A stretch of 64,000 bases of DNA from Psychrobacter sp. Pi2-52 (GTDB lineage: Bacteria > Pseudomonadota > Gammaproteobacteria > Pseudomonadales > Moraxellaceae). Every line of letters begins with the position of its first letter. The stretch's first letter is position 1. The stretch lies in assembly GCF_904846705.1 (NCBI RefSeq), contig NZ_CAJHBS010000014.1, positions 1 through 64,000 of the forward strand. Reading direction: 5' to 3'. The notes under the pieces are model-generated. The model had not been told where the DNA came from. It searched no databases and worked only from the letters and a program-made list of their open reading frames with translations. Below, piece after piece: positions 16,679 through 24,967 of the stretch. The position numbers were made by a program, and so were the translations under genes.

Positions 16679-16800
16679 TATAGTCGATCAATTTAAAGCG
16701 GATACAGGATGGTTGGGATAGGTTTTACAGCCTTTGGAGTGTTTTGTACACAGCAAGCGAGGCAGGATTATACCAGCAGACCCTAACCACAATTACTATT
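16679..16800 (+). repeat. Degenerate copy of the TATAGTC palindromic element
   Basis: It begins TATAGTCGATCAATTTAAAG, continues with GGATACAGGATGG and later AGCAAGCGAGGCAGG, in the same order as the landmarks of the better-preserved copies at 24833-24939 and 58723-58830, and ends near ACTATT. The middle differs in length. It lies directly before lysR and may contribute its promoter. Confidence 0.4.
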
Positions 16801-16819
16801 TTGGATTTAAAAATAAGTT

Positions 16820-17731
16820 ATGAAAACGGATACCAACAGTTCGCTAGATTTTAGAAAATATCCTTCCACCAAAGCTTTACAATGTTTTGAGACAGCGGCT
16901 AGACACTTAAGTTTTACCAATGCCGCGCAAGAGATGCACATGACTCAAAGCGCCATCAGTAAGCAAGTTGCGCAGCTAGAGGAAGTGCTAAATATTGCTC
17001 TGTTTTATCGAACACCGCAAAAAATCTCATTGACGCCTGCTGGCAAGATGTATTATCTGGATGTGCTAGATATACTAAAACATATCGAGATGGCAACGAC
17101 CAATTTAGTGTCGCACAGTGATAATACTGAGGTGTTGAGAATTGTCTCGCACCCAACGTTTTGTTCACGCTGGCTCATTCCTGCGTTGAGTGGGTTCAAT
17201 GAGGCGCATCCTTTAATAAATGTAGAAATCAAAGAACAGGTTGGACCGTTTTTCTCTGAAGACCAAAATGTCGATATCGCGTTTTTGTATGGTACGGGTA
17301 TTTGGGGTGGCATGGAAGCGATTAAGCTGTTTGATGAATACAGTGTGGCTGTCTGTCATCCTGATTATTTAAAAGACGAAAAACCCTTCACGAGCACTGT
17401 CGCTAATTGTACCTTATTGCACCTCAACTCGCGCTTAAATGCATGGCATGAGTATTTTGATCAACAGGATATCAGTGTTAACACGACGTTCATTGGCCCA
17501 CGTTTTGATACGTTTCAGGCATGTATATCAGCGGCATTATTGGGGTATGGTCTCGCGCTGGTACCGCTACGCTTGGTAGAGCGTGAGCTGCAGTCAGGGG
17601 CGCTGGTCACCGCATGGGATTATGCTGCAAAAGGCAGAGGGTCTTATTATATGACCTATCCATTATCACTTGGTGAATCACACAGAATAAAAATTATTAT
17701 AAATTGGATATCTGCTTATCTTGAAACTTAG
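16820..17731 (+). CDS. LysR-family transcriptional regulator (GcvA-like)
   Basis: The 303-residue protein has the LysR helix-turn-helix at about 15-75 (STKALQCFETAARHLSFTNA, AAQEMHMTQSAISKQVAQLE) and a periplasmic-binding-like effector domain (about 100-295). The TKALQCFETAARHLSFTNAA start is typical of the GcvA subgroup. It is divergent from the DAACS symporter and precedes the aminotransferase, hglS and 2-hydroxyacid dehydrogenase genes, so it most likely controls them in response to an intermediate such as 2-aminoadipate or 2-oxoadipate. That role is inferred from position. Confidence 0.9.
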   Translation: MKTDTNSSLDFRKYPSTKALQCFETAARHLSFTNAAQEMHMTQSAISKQVAQLEEVLNIALFYRTPQKISLTPAGKMYYLDVLDILKHIEMATTNLVSHSDNTEVLRIVSHPTFCSRWLIPALSGFNEAHPLINVEIKEQVGPFFSEDQNVDIAFLYGTGIWGGMEAIKLFDEYSVAVCHPDYLKDEKPFTSTVANCTLLHLNSRLNAWHEYFDQQDISVNTTFIGPRFDTFQACISAALLGYGLALVPLRLVERELQSGALVTAWDYAAKGRGSYYMTYPLSLGESHRIKIIINWISAYLET

Positions 17732-18010
17732 GGCATATTGAACCGTCAAAAAACGAATCGTGCTTGTTGGTCAGATAAATATTTACCGCTAATCGATAGT
17801 AATCAGTGCAAGTGCATTTAATTGGAATTTGTTGAAAGGCTTCATAAGACTTTGATTGAATATATGTTTGTGCTTAGGTCTTTCCTGTTTTAGCTTTGAT
17901 TTTTTACCACAATGACGAAAAGGAATGAAAGCACAACTATTATTCGTTTGCTGAGCGCATCAGGTTTTGCTGAAATGAGGGTCACATTTAAGGAAGATAA
18001 GAGACTCTTA

Positions 18011-19288
18011 ATGGATAAGCTATACAACGTCACTGATGCTTTTACGATGGTGCATCCCATCACCGTAACCAAAGGTAAAAATGCAAAAGTTTGGGATAAT
18101 AACGACCAATGCTATATTGATTTTGTGGGTGGTATTGGCGTCTTGAACTTCGGACATTGCCACCCTCACATCGTGACGGCCATTATCAATCAAACCCAAT
18201 CGCTCATTCATTATGCTTACAATGCAGCTGCTCACACTCCCTATCAAACCTTCATGCCACGATTGTGCGAGCTCATTCCTATCAGTGGTGAGCTCTCGGG
18301 CATGCTCACCAATTCTGGTGCGGAAGCCACAGAAAACGCCATAAAAATTGCCCGTCTCAAAACCCAGCGCGTCGGTGTCATTGCGTTTGATGGTGGGTTC
18401 CATGGACGGACACTTGCTGCTGTCAACTTGAATGGTAAAGTTGCTCCTTACAAGCGAGGATTGGGGCCGTTAGCCGGCAGTGTCTATCACATTCCTTTCC
18501 CTAGTCCAGATAATGAGGTGAGCGACCAACAGGCAATCGATGCATTAAATCGTTTGTTTGAAGTAGAAACTGACATCAATAATATTGGGGCGATTATCGC
18601 AGAGCCCATACAAGGGGAGGGCGGGTTTCAATTAATGTCGCGCTCTTTTGCTCAGTACCTGCGCGCCTTTTGTGATGAGCACGGTATCTTGCTGATTATG
18701 GATGAGATCCAATCAGGCTATGGGCGTACTGGTTCACCTTTTGCCTTTTCACATTTGGGCATTGAGCCAGATATGATACTGCTGGGCAAAAGTATCGCAG
18801 GCGGCTTGCCCTTAGGTGCGGTTGTAGGCAAGGCCAGTGTGATAAATGGCTTGCCTAAAGGCAGTTTGGGCGGTACATATTCTGGTAACCCAGTGGCGTG
18901 TGCAGCGGCAAATGCCACGATAGACATCATGCAAGAGGATGAGATATGGGCATCTGCTAAGCACTATGCGCAAGTGATTGAAACAAGTATCGCGCAATGG
19001 CAGGCAGAAGGCATTTCCCCTTGGCTGTATGGTCTCACAGGTATTGGGGCGATGCGCGGTATTGAGCTGCGTCATGCGGAGTATGGCTCTCATCCTAGTG
19101 TGATGGCTCACGTACTAACCCAAGCACGAAAGCGAGGCTTACTGCTCATGCCAAGTGGCAAGCACCGTCATATCATTCGATTGTTACCACCGCTGACCAC
19201 TGAGCCTGAAACGCTACAAACTGGCCTTGATATTTTAAGAGACGTATTACGTACGATTCCTGATCAAAACCCAGCTGACTGGTCTTAA
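18011..19288 (+). CDS. Class III PLP aminotransferase, probable 2-aminoadipate transaminase
   Basis: The fold type I signatures are present: FVGGIGVLNFGHCHPHIV, SGAEATENAIKIAR, FDGGFHGRTLAA, AEPIQGEGGF, MDEIQSGYGRTG (cofactor aspartate) and the Schiff-base lysine in LLGKSIAGGLPLG. Sequence alone resembles GabT-type omega-transaminases. The next gene, hglS, consumes 2-oxoadipate, which makes 2-aminoadipate the natural donor, as known for a GabT-like enzyme in Pseudomonas putida lysine catabolism. The ATG at 18011 (MDKLYNVTDAFTMVHP) begins where the family does; an upstream ATG at 17912 would add 33 residues with no family match. It may also accept 4-aminobutyrate or 5-aminovalerate. Confidence 0.85.
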   Translation: MDKLYNVTDAFTMVHPITVTKGKNAKVWDNNDQCYIDFVGGIGVLNFGHCHPHIVTAIINQTQSLIHYAYNAAAHTPYQTFMPRLCELIPISGELSGMLTNSGAEATENAIKIARLKTQRVGVIAFDGGFHGRTLAAVNLNGKVAPYKRGLGPLAGSVYHIPFPSPDNEVSDQQAIDALNRLFEVETDINNIGAIIAEPIQGEGGFQLMSRSFAQYLRAFCDEHGILLIMDEIQSGYGRTGSPFAFSHLGIEPDMILLGKSIAGGLPLGAVVGKASVINGLPKGSLGGTYSGNPVACAAANATIDIMQEDEIWASAKHYAQVIETSIAQWQAEGISPWLYGLTGIGAMRGIELRHAEYGSHPSVMAHVLTQARKRGLLLMPSGKHRHIIRLLPPLTTEPETLQTGLDILRDVLRTIPDQNPADWS

Positions 19289-19357
19289 GCACAAATTACT
19301 AATTAATGAGTTACCAGCAATAGGCTTTCTCAGTAACTATAAAAAGGATAAATATCT

Positions 19358-20800
19358 ATGAATAACAACAGTTTTATGAGTAGTGATTTTATGAGTAGCG
19401 ATGATATTCGCCATCGGTTTTCTATGTCCATGTCAGCGATGTATCAAGCAGAAGTGCCGTTATATGGCGATCTTATTGATTTGGTCACTGACGTGAACAC
19501 CAAGGTTTTAGCTGCTCAACCTGATCTTAAAGCGCAGCTTGAGCATACTGGCGAAATGGATAGGCTCAGTATGGAGCGCCACGGTGCCATTAGAGTGGGT
19601 ACTGCTGCTGAGCTTAGTATGATGCGTCGATTGTTTGCAGTGATGGGTATGTATCCTGTGGGCTATTATGATTTGGCCCCAGCTGGTGTGCCCGTACACT
19701 CCACCGCATTTCGAGCGACTGATGCAGCGTCATTGAGTAAAAGCCCCTTTCGAGTGTTTACGTCATTATTACGTTTAGATCTCATTGGTGATGAAACGCT
19801 CAAAGAAGAGGCCGTAGCAGCATTGGCTCGCCGCAATATTTTTACTGATACTGTCATCGAGCTTATCGAGTCTTTTGAAGCGCAAGGTGGTTTGAGCAAG
19901 CAAGCAGGCCAGCAGTTCGTCGTTGAGGCACTAGAAACGTTTCGCTGGCATGACAGTACCCCTGTGTCAAAAGCGCTGTATGAAAAACTGTTGCAACAAC
20001 ATGGTCTCATCGCTGATGTGGTCGGGTTTAAAGGCCCACATATCAACCATCTAACACCTCGAACCTTGGATATCGATTCTGTACAGCACAGTATGCAAGC
20101 AAGAGGGATACCGCCAAAAGCGATCATCGAAGGGCCACCAAAACGACATTGCCCGATTTTGTTAAGACAAACGAGCTTTAAGGCACTAGAGGAGGCGGTT
20201 CGCTTTAAGAATACGTTGGCCGATGCAGGACAAAATAGCCATGAGCAAGGCCAACATACGGCACGCTTTGGTGAAATTGAGCAGCGCGGCGTGGCATTGA
20301 CGCCAAAGGGTCGAGCACTATATGACAAACTGCTGAGTGACGCTCGTAACCAGCTAGGGGTGACCCCAAATGAAGCCAATGCCTCACAGTATTATCAGAT
20401 TTTAGAGGCGACATTTGCTGCATTCCCTGATGACTATCAAACGCTGCATAGCGAAGGCTTGGCGTATTTTTATTATCAACCCGTGGATAACAGCAATACT
20501 GACTTGCAGCTCACGAGCTTGGAGATGGCGGAGTCCAAATCTGCGATTATCGAGCTGATCGAAAAAAACGTGATACGTATTGAGCCTATTGTTTACGAAG
20601 ATTTTTTACCTGTGAGTGCGGCAGGAATTTTTCAGTCGAATCTACGTGATGATAAACAAAGTAGCTATGAGGGAAATTCAAATCAGCAGGAGTTTGAAAA
20701 AGCACTGGGTACTCACGTTCAAGATGAATTGGCTTTGTATGAGACGACCCAAGCTCAGAGTCTGCAAGATTGTTTTGTTGCCTTACAAAAGTCGGCATAA
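19358..20800 (+). CDS. hglS: 2-oxoadipate dioxygenase/decarboxylase (HglS, DUF1338)
   Basis: HglS converts 2-oxoadipate to D-2-hydroxyglutarate with Fe(II) and oxygen, a step described in P. putida lysine catabolism. The 480-residue protein carries the family landmarks: ERHGAIRVGT with a metal histidine (His75) and the carboxylate-binding arginine (Arg79), GPHINHLTPR (His228/His231) and a glutamate in ARFGEIEQRG (about 306). The ribosome site AAAAGGATAAA fixes the start. It sits between the aminotransferase and an FAD 2-hydroxyacid dehydrogenase, exactly the flanking steps expected, which is strong contextual support. Older annotations call the family YdcJ or DUF1338. Confidence 0.88.
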   Translation: MNNNSFMSSDFMSSDDIRHRFSMSMSAMYQAEVPLYGDLIDLVTDVNTKVLAAQPDLKAQLEHTGEMDRLSMERHGAIRVGTAAELSMMRRLFAVMGMYPVGYYDLAPAGVPVHSTAFRATDAASLSKSPFRVFTSLLRLDLIGDETLKEEAVAALARRNIFTDTVIELIESFEAQGGLSKQAGQQFVVEALETFRWHDSTPVSKALYEKLLQQHGLIADVVGFKGPHINHLTPRTLDIDSVQHSMQARGIPPKAIIEGPPKRHCPILLRQTSFKALEEAVRFKNTLADAGQNSHEQGQHTARFGEIEQRGVALTPKGRALYDKLLSDARNQLGVTPNEANASQYYQILEATFAAFPDDYQTLHSEGLAYFYYQPVDNSNTDLQLTSLEMAESKSAIIELIEKNVIRIEPIVYEDFLPVSAAGIFQSNLRDDKQSSYEGNSNQQEFEKALGTHVQDELALYETTQAQSLQDCFVALQKSA

Positions 20801-20911
20801 GGGTTAAACACGTATGGTCGGCTCAAAATAGCACAACCTCTGTGTCACTATTGACAAAAATAGTGGCAGCTATTAATGCGTTTTTATTTACTATCGTAGG
20901 GAATATATCCG

Positions 20912-22339
20912 GTGAATAATTTTTCAGACCTCTCACAAGGGGTGGTTGATATTATCATACAAAAGTTGCAACAAGATCATGATTTCGAACCGACCCAAAT
21001 CAAAACCGATGCTGAGAGCTTAGAGCATTGGGGCAAAGACTGGACCAAGCACTTTGCCCCTGCTGCTGCTGCCATCGTCTTTCCAAAGACCACTGAACAA
21101 GTACAGACTATCGTCCTGCTTGCCAATGAGCACAACGTCGTTCTAACCCCAAGTGGCGGTCGTACTGGTCTGTCTGCTGGTGCAGTCGCTGCTAATGGCG
21201 AGATAGTCGTTAGCATGGATAAAATGAACCAGATCGGACAGTTTTATCCTGCTGATCGAATAGTTGAAGTCGAAGCCGGTGTCATCACCCAGCAGTTGCA
21301 AGCGTTCGCTGAATCAAAAGACTTATATTACCCTGTCGACTTTGCCTCAGCAGGCTCTAGTCAGATAGGCGGCAACATTGGTACCAATGCTGGCGGTATC
21401 AAAGTCATCCGCTACGGCATGACCCGTCAATGGATTATGGGTCTGACTGTCGTCACGGGTAAAGGCGATATCTTGCAGCTGAATCGCGGCATGGTAAAGA
21501 ATGCCACCGGTTATGACCTGCGCCAATTGTTCATCGGTAGTGAAGGCACACTTGGCCTTGTTACTCATGCGCAAATCAAACTTGAACGTCAGCCACAAGA
21601 CTTAAATGTCATGGTGCTTGGCATGGACAGCTTTAACGATGTGATGAACGTACTCTCTGCCTTTCAAGCGCAAATTGATTTGACGGCATTCGAGTTCTTT
21701 GACGATGTAGCTATTGATAAGCTGATGGCACATGGTCAAGTACAAGAACCGTTTGAATCACGTACCAAGTTCTATACGCTATTAGAATTTGAAGCACCTT
21801 ATGAGCCAATTATGGACAAAGCCATGGCCATATTTGAGCACTGTATGGAGCAAGGTTGGGTCATCGATGGGGTGATGAGTCAAAACCTCACACAGGCTGA
21901 AGAGTTATGGAAGCTACGTGAGTATATCTCTGAGACCATCTCAGTATTTACCCCTTATAAAAACGATGTCTCGGTGCTAATAAGTCACGTACCGACCTTT
22001 ATCGAAGAGATTGATCATATTGTTAGCAGCAACTATCCTGACTTTGAAGTCTGTTGGTTCGGTCATATCGGCGATGGTAATTTGCATCTGAATATCTTAA
22101 AACCTGAGAATATGAATAAGGATGATTTCTTTGCAGAGTGTCAGGTCGTCAATAAATACGTGTTTGAGACGGTACAGAAATATGGCGGTTCAGTGTCTGC
22201 TGAGCATGGGGTTGGTATGACGAAGAAGCCGTACCTGCACTATAGCCGCAGTGAGACGGAGATTGATTATTTACGAGAAGTCAAAAAAGTATTCGATCCA
22301 AATAACATTATGAACCGTGGTAAGATTTTTGATATGTGA
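20912..22339 (+). CDS. FAD-linked D-2-hydroxyglutarate dehydrogenase (GlcD/DLD family)
   Basis: This 475-residue flavoprotein has the PCMH FAD-binding domain (LTPSGGRTGLSAGAVA, SAGSSQIGGNIGTNAGGIKV, GMVKNATGYDLRQLFIGSEG) and the C-terminal DLD-type domain ending in the conserved HIGDGNLHLN and SAEHGVGMTKKP motifs. The family oxidises D-2-hydroxyacids (D-lactate, glycolate, D-2-hydroxyglutarate) and passes electrons to the membrane chain. Directly after hglS, D-2-hydroxyglutarate to 2-oxoglutarate is the most economical assignment. The start codon is GTG (GTGAATAATTTT). It ends the lysine-degradation operon and is followed by a strong terminator. Confidence 0.87.
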   Translation: MNNFSDLSQGVVDIIIQKLQQDHDFEPTQIKTDAESLEHWGKDWTKHFAPAAAAIVFPKTTEQVQTIVLLANEHNVVLTPSGGRTGLSAGAVAANGEIVVSMDKMNQIGQFYPADRIVEVEAGVITQQLQAFAESKDLYYPVDFASAGSSQIGGNIGTNAGGIKVIRYGMTRQWIMGLTVVTGKGDILQLNRGMVKNATGYDLRQLFIGSEGTLGLVTHAQIKLERQPQDLNVMVLGMDSFNDVMNVLSAFQAQIDLTAFEFFDDVAIDKLMAHGQVQEPFESRTKFYTLLEFEAPYEPIMDKAMAIFEHCMEQGWVIDGVMSQNLTQAEELWKLREYISETISVFTPYKNDVSVLISHVPTFIEEIDHIVSSNYPDFEVCWFGHIGDGNLHLNILKPENMNKDDFFAECQVVNKYVFETVQKYGGSVSAEHGVGMTKKPYLHYSRSETEIDYLREVKKVFDPNNIMNRGKIFDM

Positions 22340-22365
22340 TTAGTACTCTAAACGCTTAACCCAAA

Positions 22366-22402
22366 TAAAAAGACGCTAACCCGAAAGGCTAGCGTCTTTT
22401 TT
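22366..22402 (+). terminator. Rho-independent terminator of the hglS operon
   Basis: AAAAAGACGCTA and TAGCGTCTTTTTT form the stem, with CC/GG pairing inside and a run of six T. Confidence 0.88.
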
Positions 22403-22486
22403 ATGACTTTATAATTCGCAAAAACTACGATTTATAAAAAAAGAACTTCCAATTTCTTGGAAGTCCTAAATGATATAGCTGAAATG

Positions 22487-22563
22487 TGGTGGGCCCAGTA
22501 GGACTTGAACCTACGACCAAAGGATTATGAGTCCTCTGCTCTAACCAACTGAGCTATGGGCCC
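22487..22563 (-). tRNA. ileX: tRNA-Ile2 (anticodon CAT, lysidine-modified)
   Basis: On the minus strand the gene begins GGGCCCATAGCTCAGTTGG and ends with CCA encoded. A complete cloverleaf can be drawn: acceptor GGGCCCA/TGGGCCC, anticodon loop CTCATAA, and T arm with GGTTCAAGTCC. The CAT anticodon could mean methionine or the minor isoleucine tRNA; the GACTCATAATC stem, TTGGTC variable region and GTTCAAGTCC resemble tRNA-Ile2, which TilS converts to an AUA reader. Elongator tRNA-Met usually has GGGGTC and GTTCGAATCC there. The isotype call is less certain than the tRNA call. Confidence 0.85.
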
Positions 22564-22658
22564 TAACGTTAGACGCACAATGATACCTGATTTTTTTAAT
22601 TTTTCAAGTAAAAGATAGGCAGTAATCAAGATATTTTTTATTGAGCCATATTTTTGTA

Positions 22659-23471
22659 TTACAGGTGACCGCCAGCTATGGTTAGACTACGGCCTCCATC
22701 CACAGTGATAATCTCTCCTGTGACATAATTTGCCTGAACAAGATATAGTACGCTATGAGCAACCTCATCAGGTTGGCCTATGCGCCGCATGGGGATAGCA
22801 TTGATAATACTTTGTTGCTGCTCGTTATCAATAGCTTGGTCGCTAGTAGGGTCAGGTAAAATATTGACCCCAGGTGCCACCCCATTAACCCGCACTTCTG
22901 GCGCCATCTCTAGCGCTAGCGACTGTACCATCATCCGATGTGCAGCCTTTGCCATGTTGTAGACAGTGTAGTTATTAAACGGTCTATCATGCGCGTGTAT
23001 GTCCAATAAGCTAATAATGCAGCCTTGTTGTTGCCTAAGATAAGGTAATAGGGCTTGGCTCAGTAATAAAGGGGCTTTCGCGTTGGTCAAAAGCAACTCA
23101 TCCCACTGTGCATGATTGATACTACCGAGCGGGCTAGGATAAAACCGCGAAGCATTATGCACCAATACATCAAGCTGTCCAAACGCCTCTACGATATTTT
23201 TAACAAAGCTGTCTAAAGCTGCTTTATCATTAACTATTGTCAAGTCAGCAACGATAACTTTTGCACTATTAGCACGGATGTCGTTCAGATGGTCAGCCAA
23301 GTCATTAGCGTCTTGTTCACTACGGTGACAATGAATGATGACGCGGTAACCTTGCCTATGAGCCGCTTTAACAATAGCCGCACCAATGCGCCTAGCACTA
23401 CCTGTGACAAGCATCACTGGCGCTTGGTTATTGATATTTTCTGCTTGGTAGGCATTAGTTTCTTGGTCCAT
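22659..23471 (-). CDS. folM: SDR-family pteridine reductase (FolM-like)
   Basis: Short-chain dehydrogenase with the NADPH motif TGSARRIGAAI, the strand end HNASRFYPSPLG that is distinctive of pteridine reductases, a catalytic YNMAK preceded by NNYTV, and a C-terminal VTGEIITVDGG. FolM-like enzymes reduce dihydromonapterin or dihydrofolate. The usual serine position reads LLDIHAHDRP, with aspartate, as in other pteridine reductases. The start is placed at the ATG at 23471 (MDQETNAYQAE), giving 270 residues; a longer frame from 23588 would overlap cca by 80 bases. It follows cca closely and may be cotranscribed. Confidence 0.83.
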   Translation of the reverse strand: MDQETNAYQAENINNQAPVMLVTGSARRIGAAIVKAAHRQGYRVIIHCHRSEQDANDLADHLNDIRANSAKVIVADLTIVNDKAALDSFVKNIVEAFGQLDVLVHNASRFYPSPLGSINHAQWDELLLTNAKAPLLLSQALLPYLRQQQGCIISLLDIHAHDRPFNNYTVYNMAKAAHRMMVQSLALEMAPEVRVNGVAPGVNILPDPTSDQAIDNEQQQSIINAIPMRRIGQPDEVAHSVLYLVQANYVTGEIITVDGGRSLTIAGGHL

Positions 23472-23508
23472 AGCAATACTACTTTTTTCTCTAAGGTGCT
23501 TGTCTATA

Positions 23509-24690
23509 TCATTGTTGCGCTTGCAAGTGTTCAATCCTGCTTTGTCGTAAGGCTGTACCAATAGCCGGGCCTTTAAGGTCTGGCGCAATGTCAGTCATAC
23601 CGATGGCGTGAAAGCTGTTTAGTGCTAACATCATTTGGCGATGCTGTGTTGCTAGCTGTAACACATGACTGCACACTAGCAGTTGAGAGAGCTTGTCAGG
23701 CTCCTTATGCGCACCGCAGGCTTGGATTAGATCGATTTTTTCAGCCGCATTTAGACTGTTTATTGTGCTTAGTTTGTCAGCTTGCTGAGCGAATAAAATT
23801 GCGAACTGAGTATGTGCTTTGGGGACTTTGGCTTTATTACCGATAGCGTTAATATTTTTTATAGCGGTTGATACGTTAGACGTAGACTCAGAGTTTTCGC
23901 TATTAAATAATGATGAAGACAGGCTAGTCATTAGTAGCGCCCAACGCTGTGACAAGTTTAGACGCATTTGGCCTGCAAAATATAATGCTGTCTGCGCTGT
24001 TTCTCTTATTTGGATATTGTCCCAAGCATGATGCAATGGCGCGAAATACTCTATGAGCGCACCAATTTCAAACAGTTTTTGCCAATAGACTTGCGGTGAT
24101 AACTGCATAGTTGCACGGCTCGATTCTTGCCAAATACGTTCGGCGCTTAAATGAGCCAGCTCTCCTGTATCAACCAATTGACGCATCAGCGTTAAAGTGT
24201 CATCCGCGATGGTGAACCCTAAATCGTAGTAACGACTATAGAAGCGCACTGTTCGAAGTACACGTAATGGGTCTTCATTAAAAGCATTAGACACATGACG
24301 CAATGTCTTACTTTTTAAGTCTTGTAGGCCACCATAGTAGTCGATGACTTGTCCGTCAATAGGGGTGTCGTCAGTTAAGCTGGTAACTTCGATTGCCATC
24401 GCGTTGATGGTTAAATCACGACGGCGCAAATCATCTTCTAGACTAACATCAGGGCTGGCATGTACGCTAAAGCCTTTGTAGCCTGAGCCTTGCTTGCGCT
24501 CTGTACGTGCCAACGCATACTCTTCATGACTGGTCGGATGCAAAAACACCGGAAAATCAGCACCGACTTGTTGAAACCCTGCATCAATCATCTCTGCCAC
24601 AGTAGCGCCAACGACGACGAAGTCCTTGTCCTTGATAGGACGCTTGAGCAGTCGATCGCGTACAGCACCGCCTACGAGGTAAATTTGCAT
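23509..24690 (-). CDS. cca: CCA tRNA nucleotidyltransferase
   Basis: This enzyme adds or repairs the 3' CCA of tRNAs. The 393-residue protein opens with the class II nucleotidyltransferase motif VGGAVRDRLL, then the DKDFVVVGAT metal motif, the ARTERKQGSGYKGF stretch, RRDLTINAMA and the EDPLRVLRTVRFYSRYYDLGF helix. No HD phosphohydrolase motif is evident in the C-terminal part, so it is shorter and simpler than the E. coli form. The tRNA gene 1 kb downstream encodes its own CCA, so here the enzyme is mainly for repair and turnover. Confidence 0.95.
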   Translation of the reverse strand: MQIYLVGGAVRDRLLKRPIKDKDFVVVGATVAEMIDAGFQQVGADFPVFLHPTSHEEYALARTERKQGSGYKGFSVHASPDVSLEDDLRRRDLTINAMAIEVTSLTDDTPIDGQVIDYYGGLQDLKSKTLRHVSNAFNEDPLRVLRTVRFYSRYYDLGFTIADDTLTLMRQLVDTGELAHLSAERIWQESSRATMQLSPQVYWQKLFEIGALIEYFAPLHHAWDNIQIRETAQTALYFAGQMRLNLSQRWALLMTSLSSSLFNSENSESTSNVSTAIKNINAIGNKAKVPKAHTQFAILFAQQADKLSTINSLNAAEKIDLIQACGAHKEPDKLSQLLVCSHVLQLATQHRQMMLALNSFHAIGMTDIAPDLKGPAIGTALRQSRIEHLQAQQ

Positions 24691-24794
24691 AGAAGCCTCT
24701 TGTTATTATCGAGCTTTATATCACTATCTCAATTTTTATGAATCAAAAAAACAGCCAATGCTCTATAAGTTGCATTGACTGGTTTTAGTATAGC

Positions 24795-24829
24795 AGAAGG
24801 GCTCTGTCAATGGATGACAGAGCCCTTCT
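24795..24829 (-). terminator. Terminator downstream of maeB
   Basis: AGAAGGGCTCTGTCA (24795-24809) pairs perfectly with TGACAGAGCCCTTCT (24815-24829), a 15-bp stem with a 5-base loop. On the minus strand a short A/T-rich tail follows. It abuts the palindromic element at 24833, so maeB transcripts would run through that element first. Confidence 0.7.
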
Positions 24830-24832
24830 TAA

Positions 24833-24939
24833 TATAGTCAATCCTCTATAAATTGGGTCCGGTGTTAGCCACGTTCAGTCTACTACTCGTAGTACTTTCA
24901 CTCGGCTTCCTGGTATCCAAATTGTATTGAACCGATATA
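24833..24939 (-). repeat. TATAGTC palindromic MITE-like element, copy 1
   Basis: This 107-bp stretch is the reverse complement of 58723-58830 at roughly 87% identity by eye. Its ends form imperfect inverted repeats beginning TATAGTC (one base is missing at the far end), and an inner palindrome reads CTACGAGTAGTAG. The overall layout and the TATAG ends recall the Correia elements of Neisseria, but the internal sequence is different. It occupies the gap between maeB and its terminator. Confidence 0.7.
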
Positions 24940-24967
24940 GTGCATTCATACTGGGTATGATGTATGA

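Noticed and set aside
17912-18010. N-terminal extension of the aminotransferase
   Set aside because: The extra 33 residues have no family similarity; the conserved protein begins at MDKLYNVTDAF (18011).
19666-20379. 237-codon antisense frame inside hglS
   Set aside because: Antisense shadow of a well-supported enzyme gene; no ribosome site or motif.
22487-22563. tRNA considered as an integration (att) site
   Set aside because: No integrase gene or direct repeat of the tRNA 3' end was found in the window.
23472-23588. N-terminal extension of the FolM-like gene overlapping cca
   Set aside because: It would overlap the cca 3' end by 80 bases, and the Rossmann-fold start is well served by the ATG at 23471.
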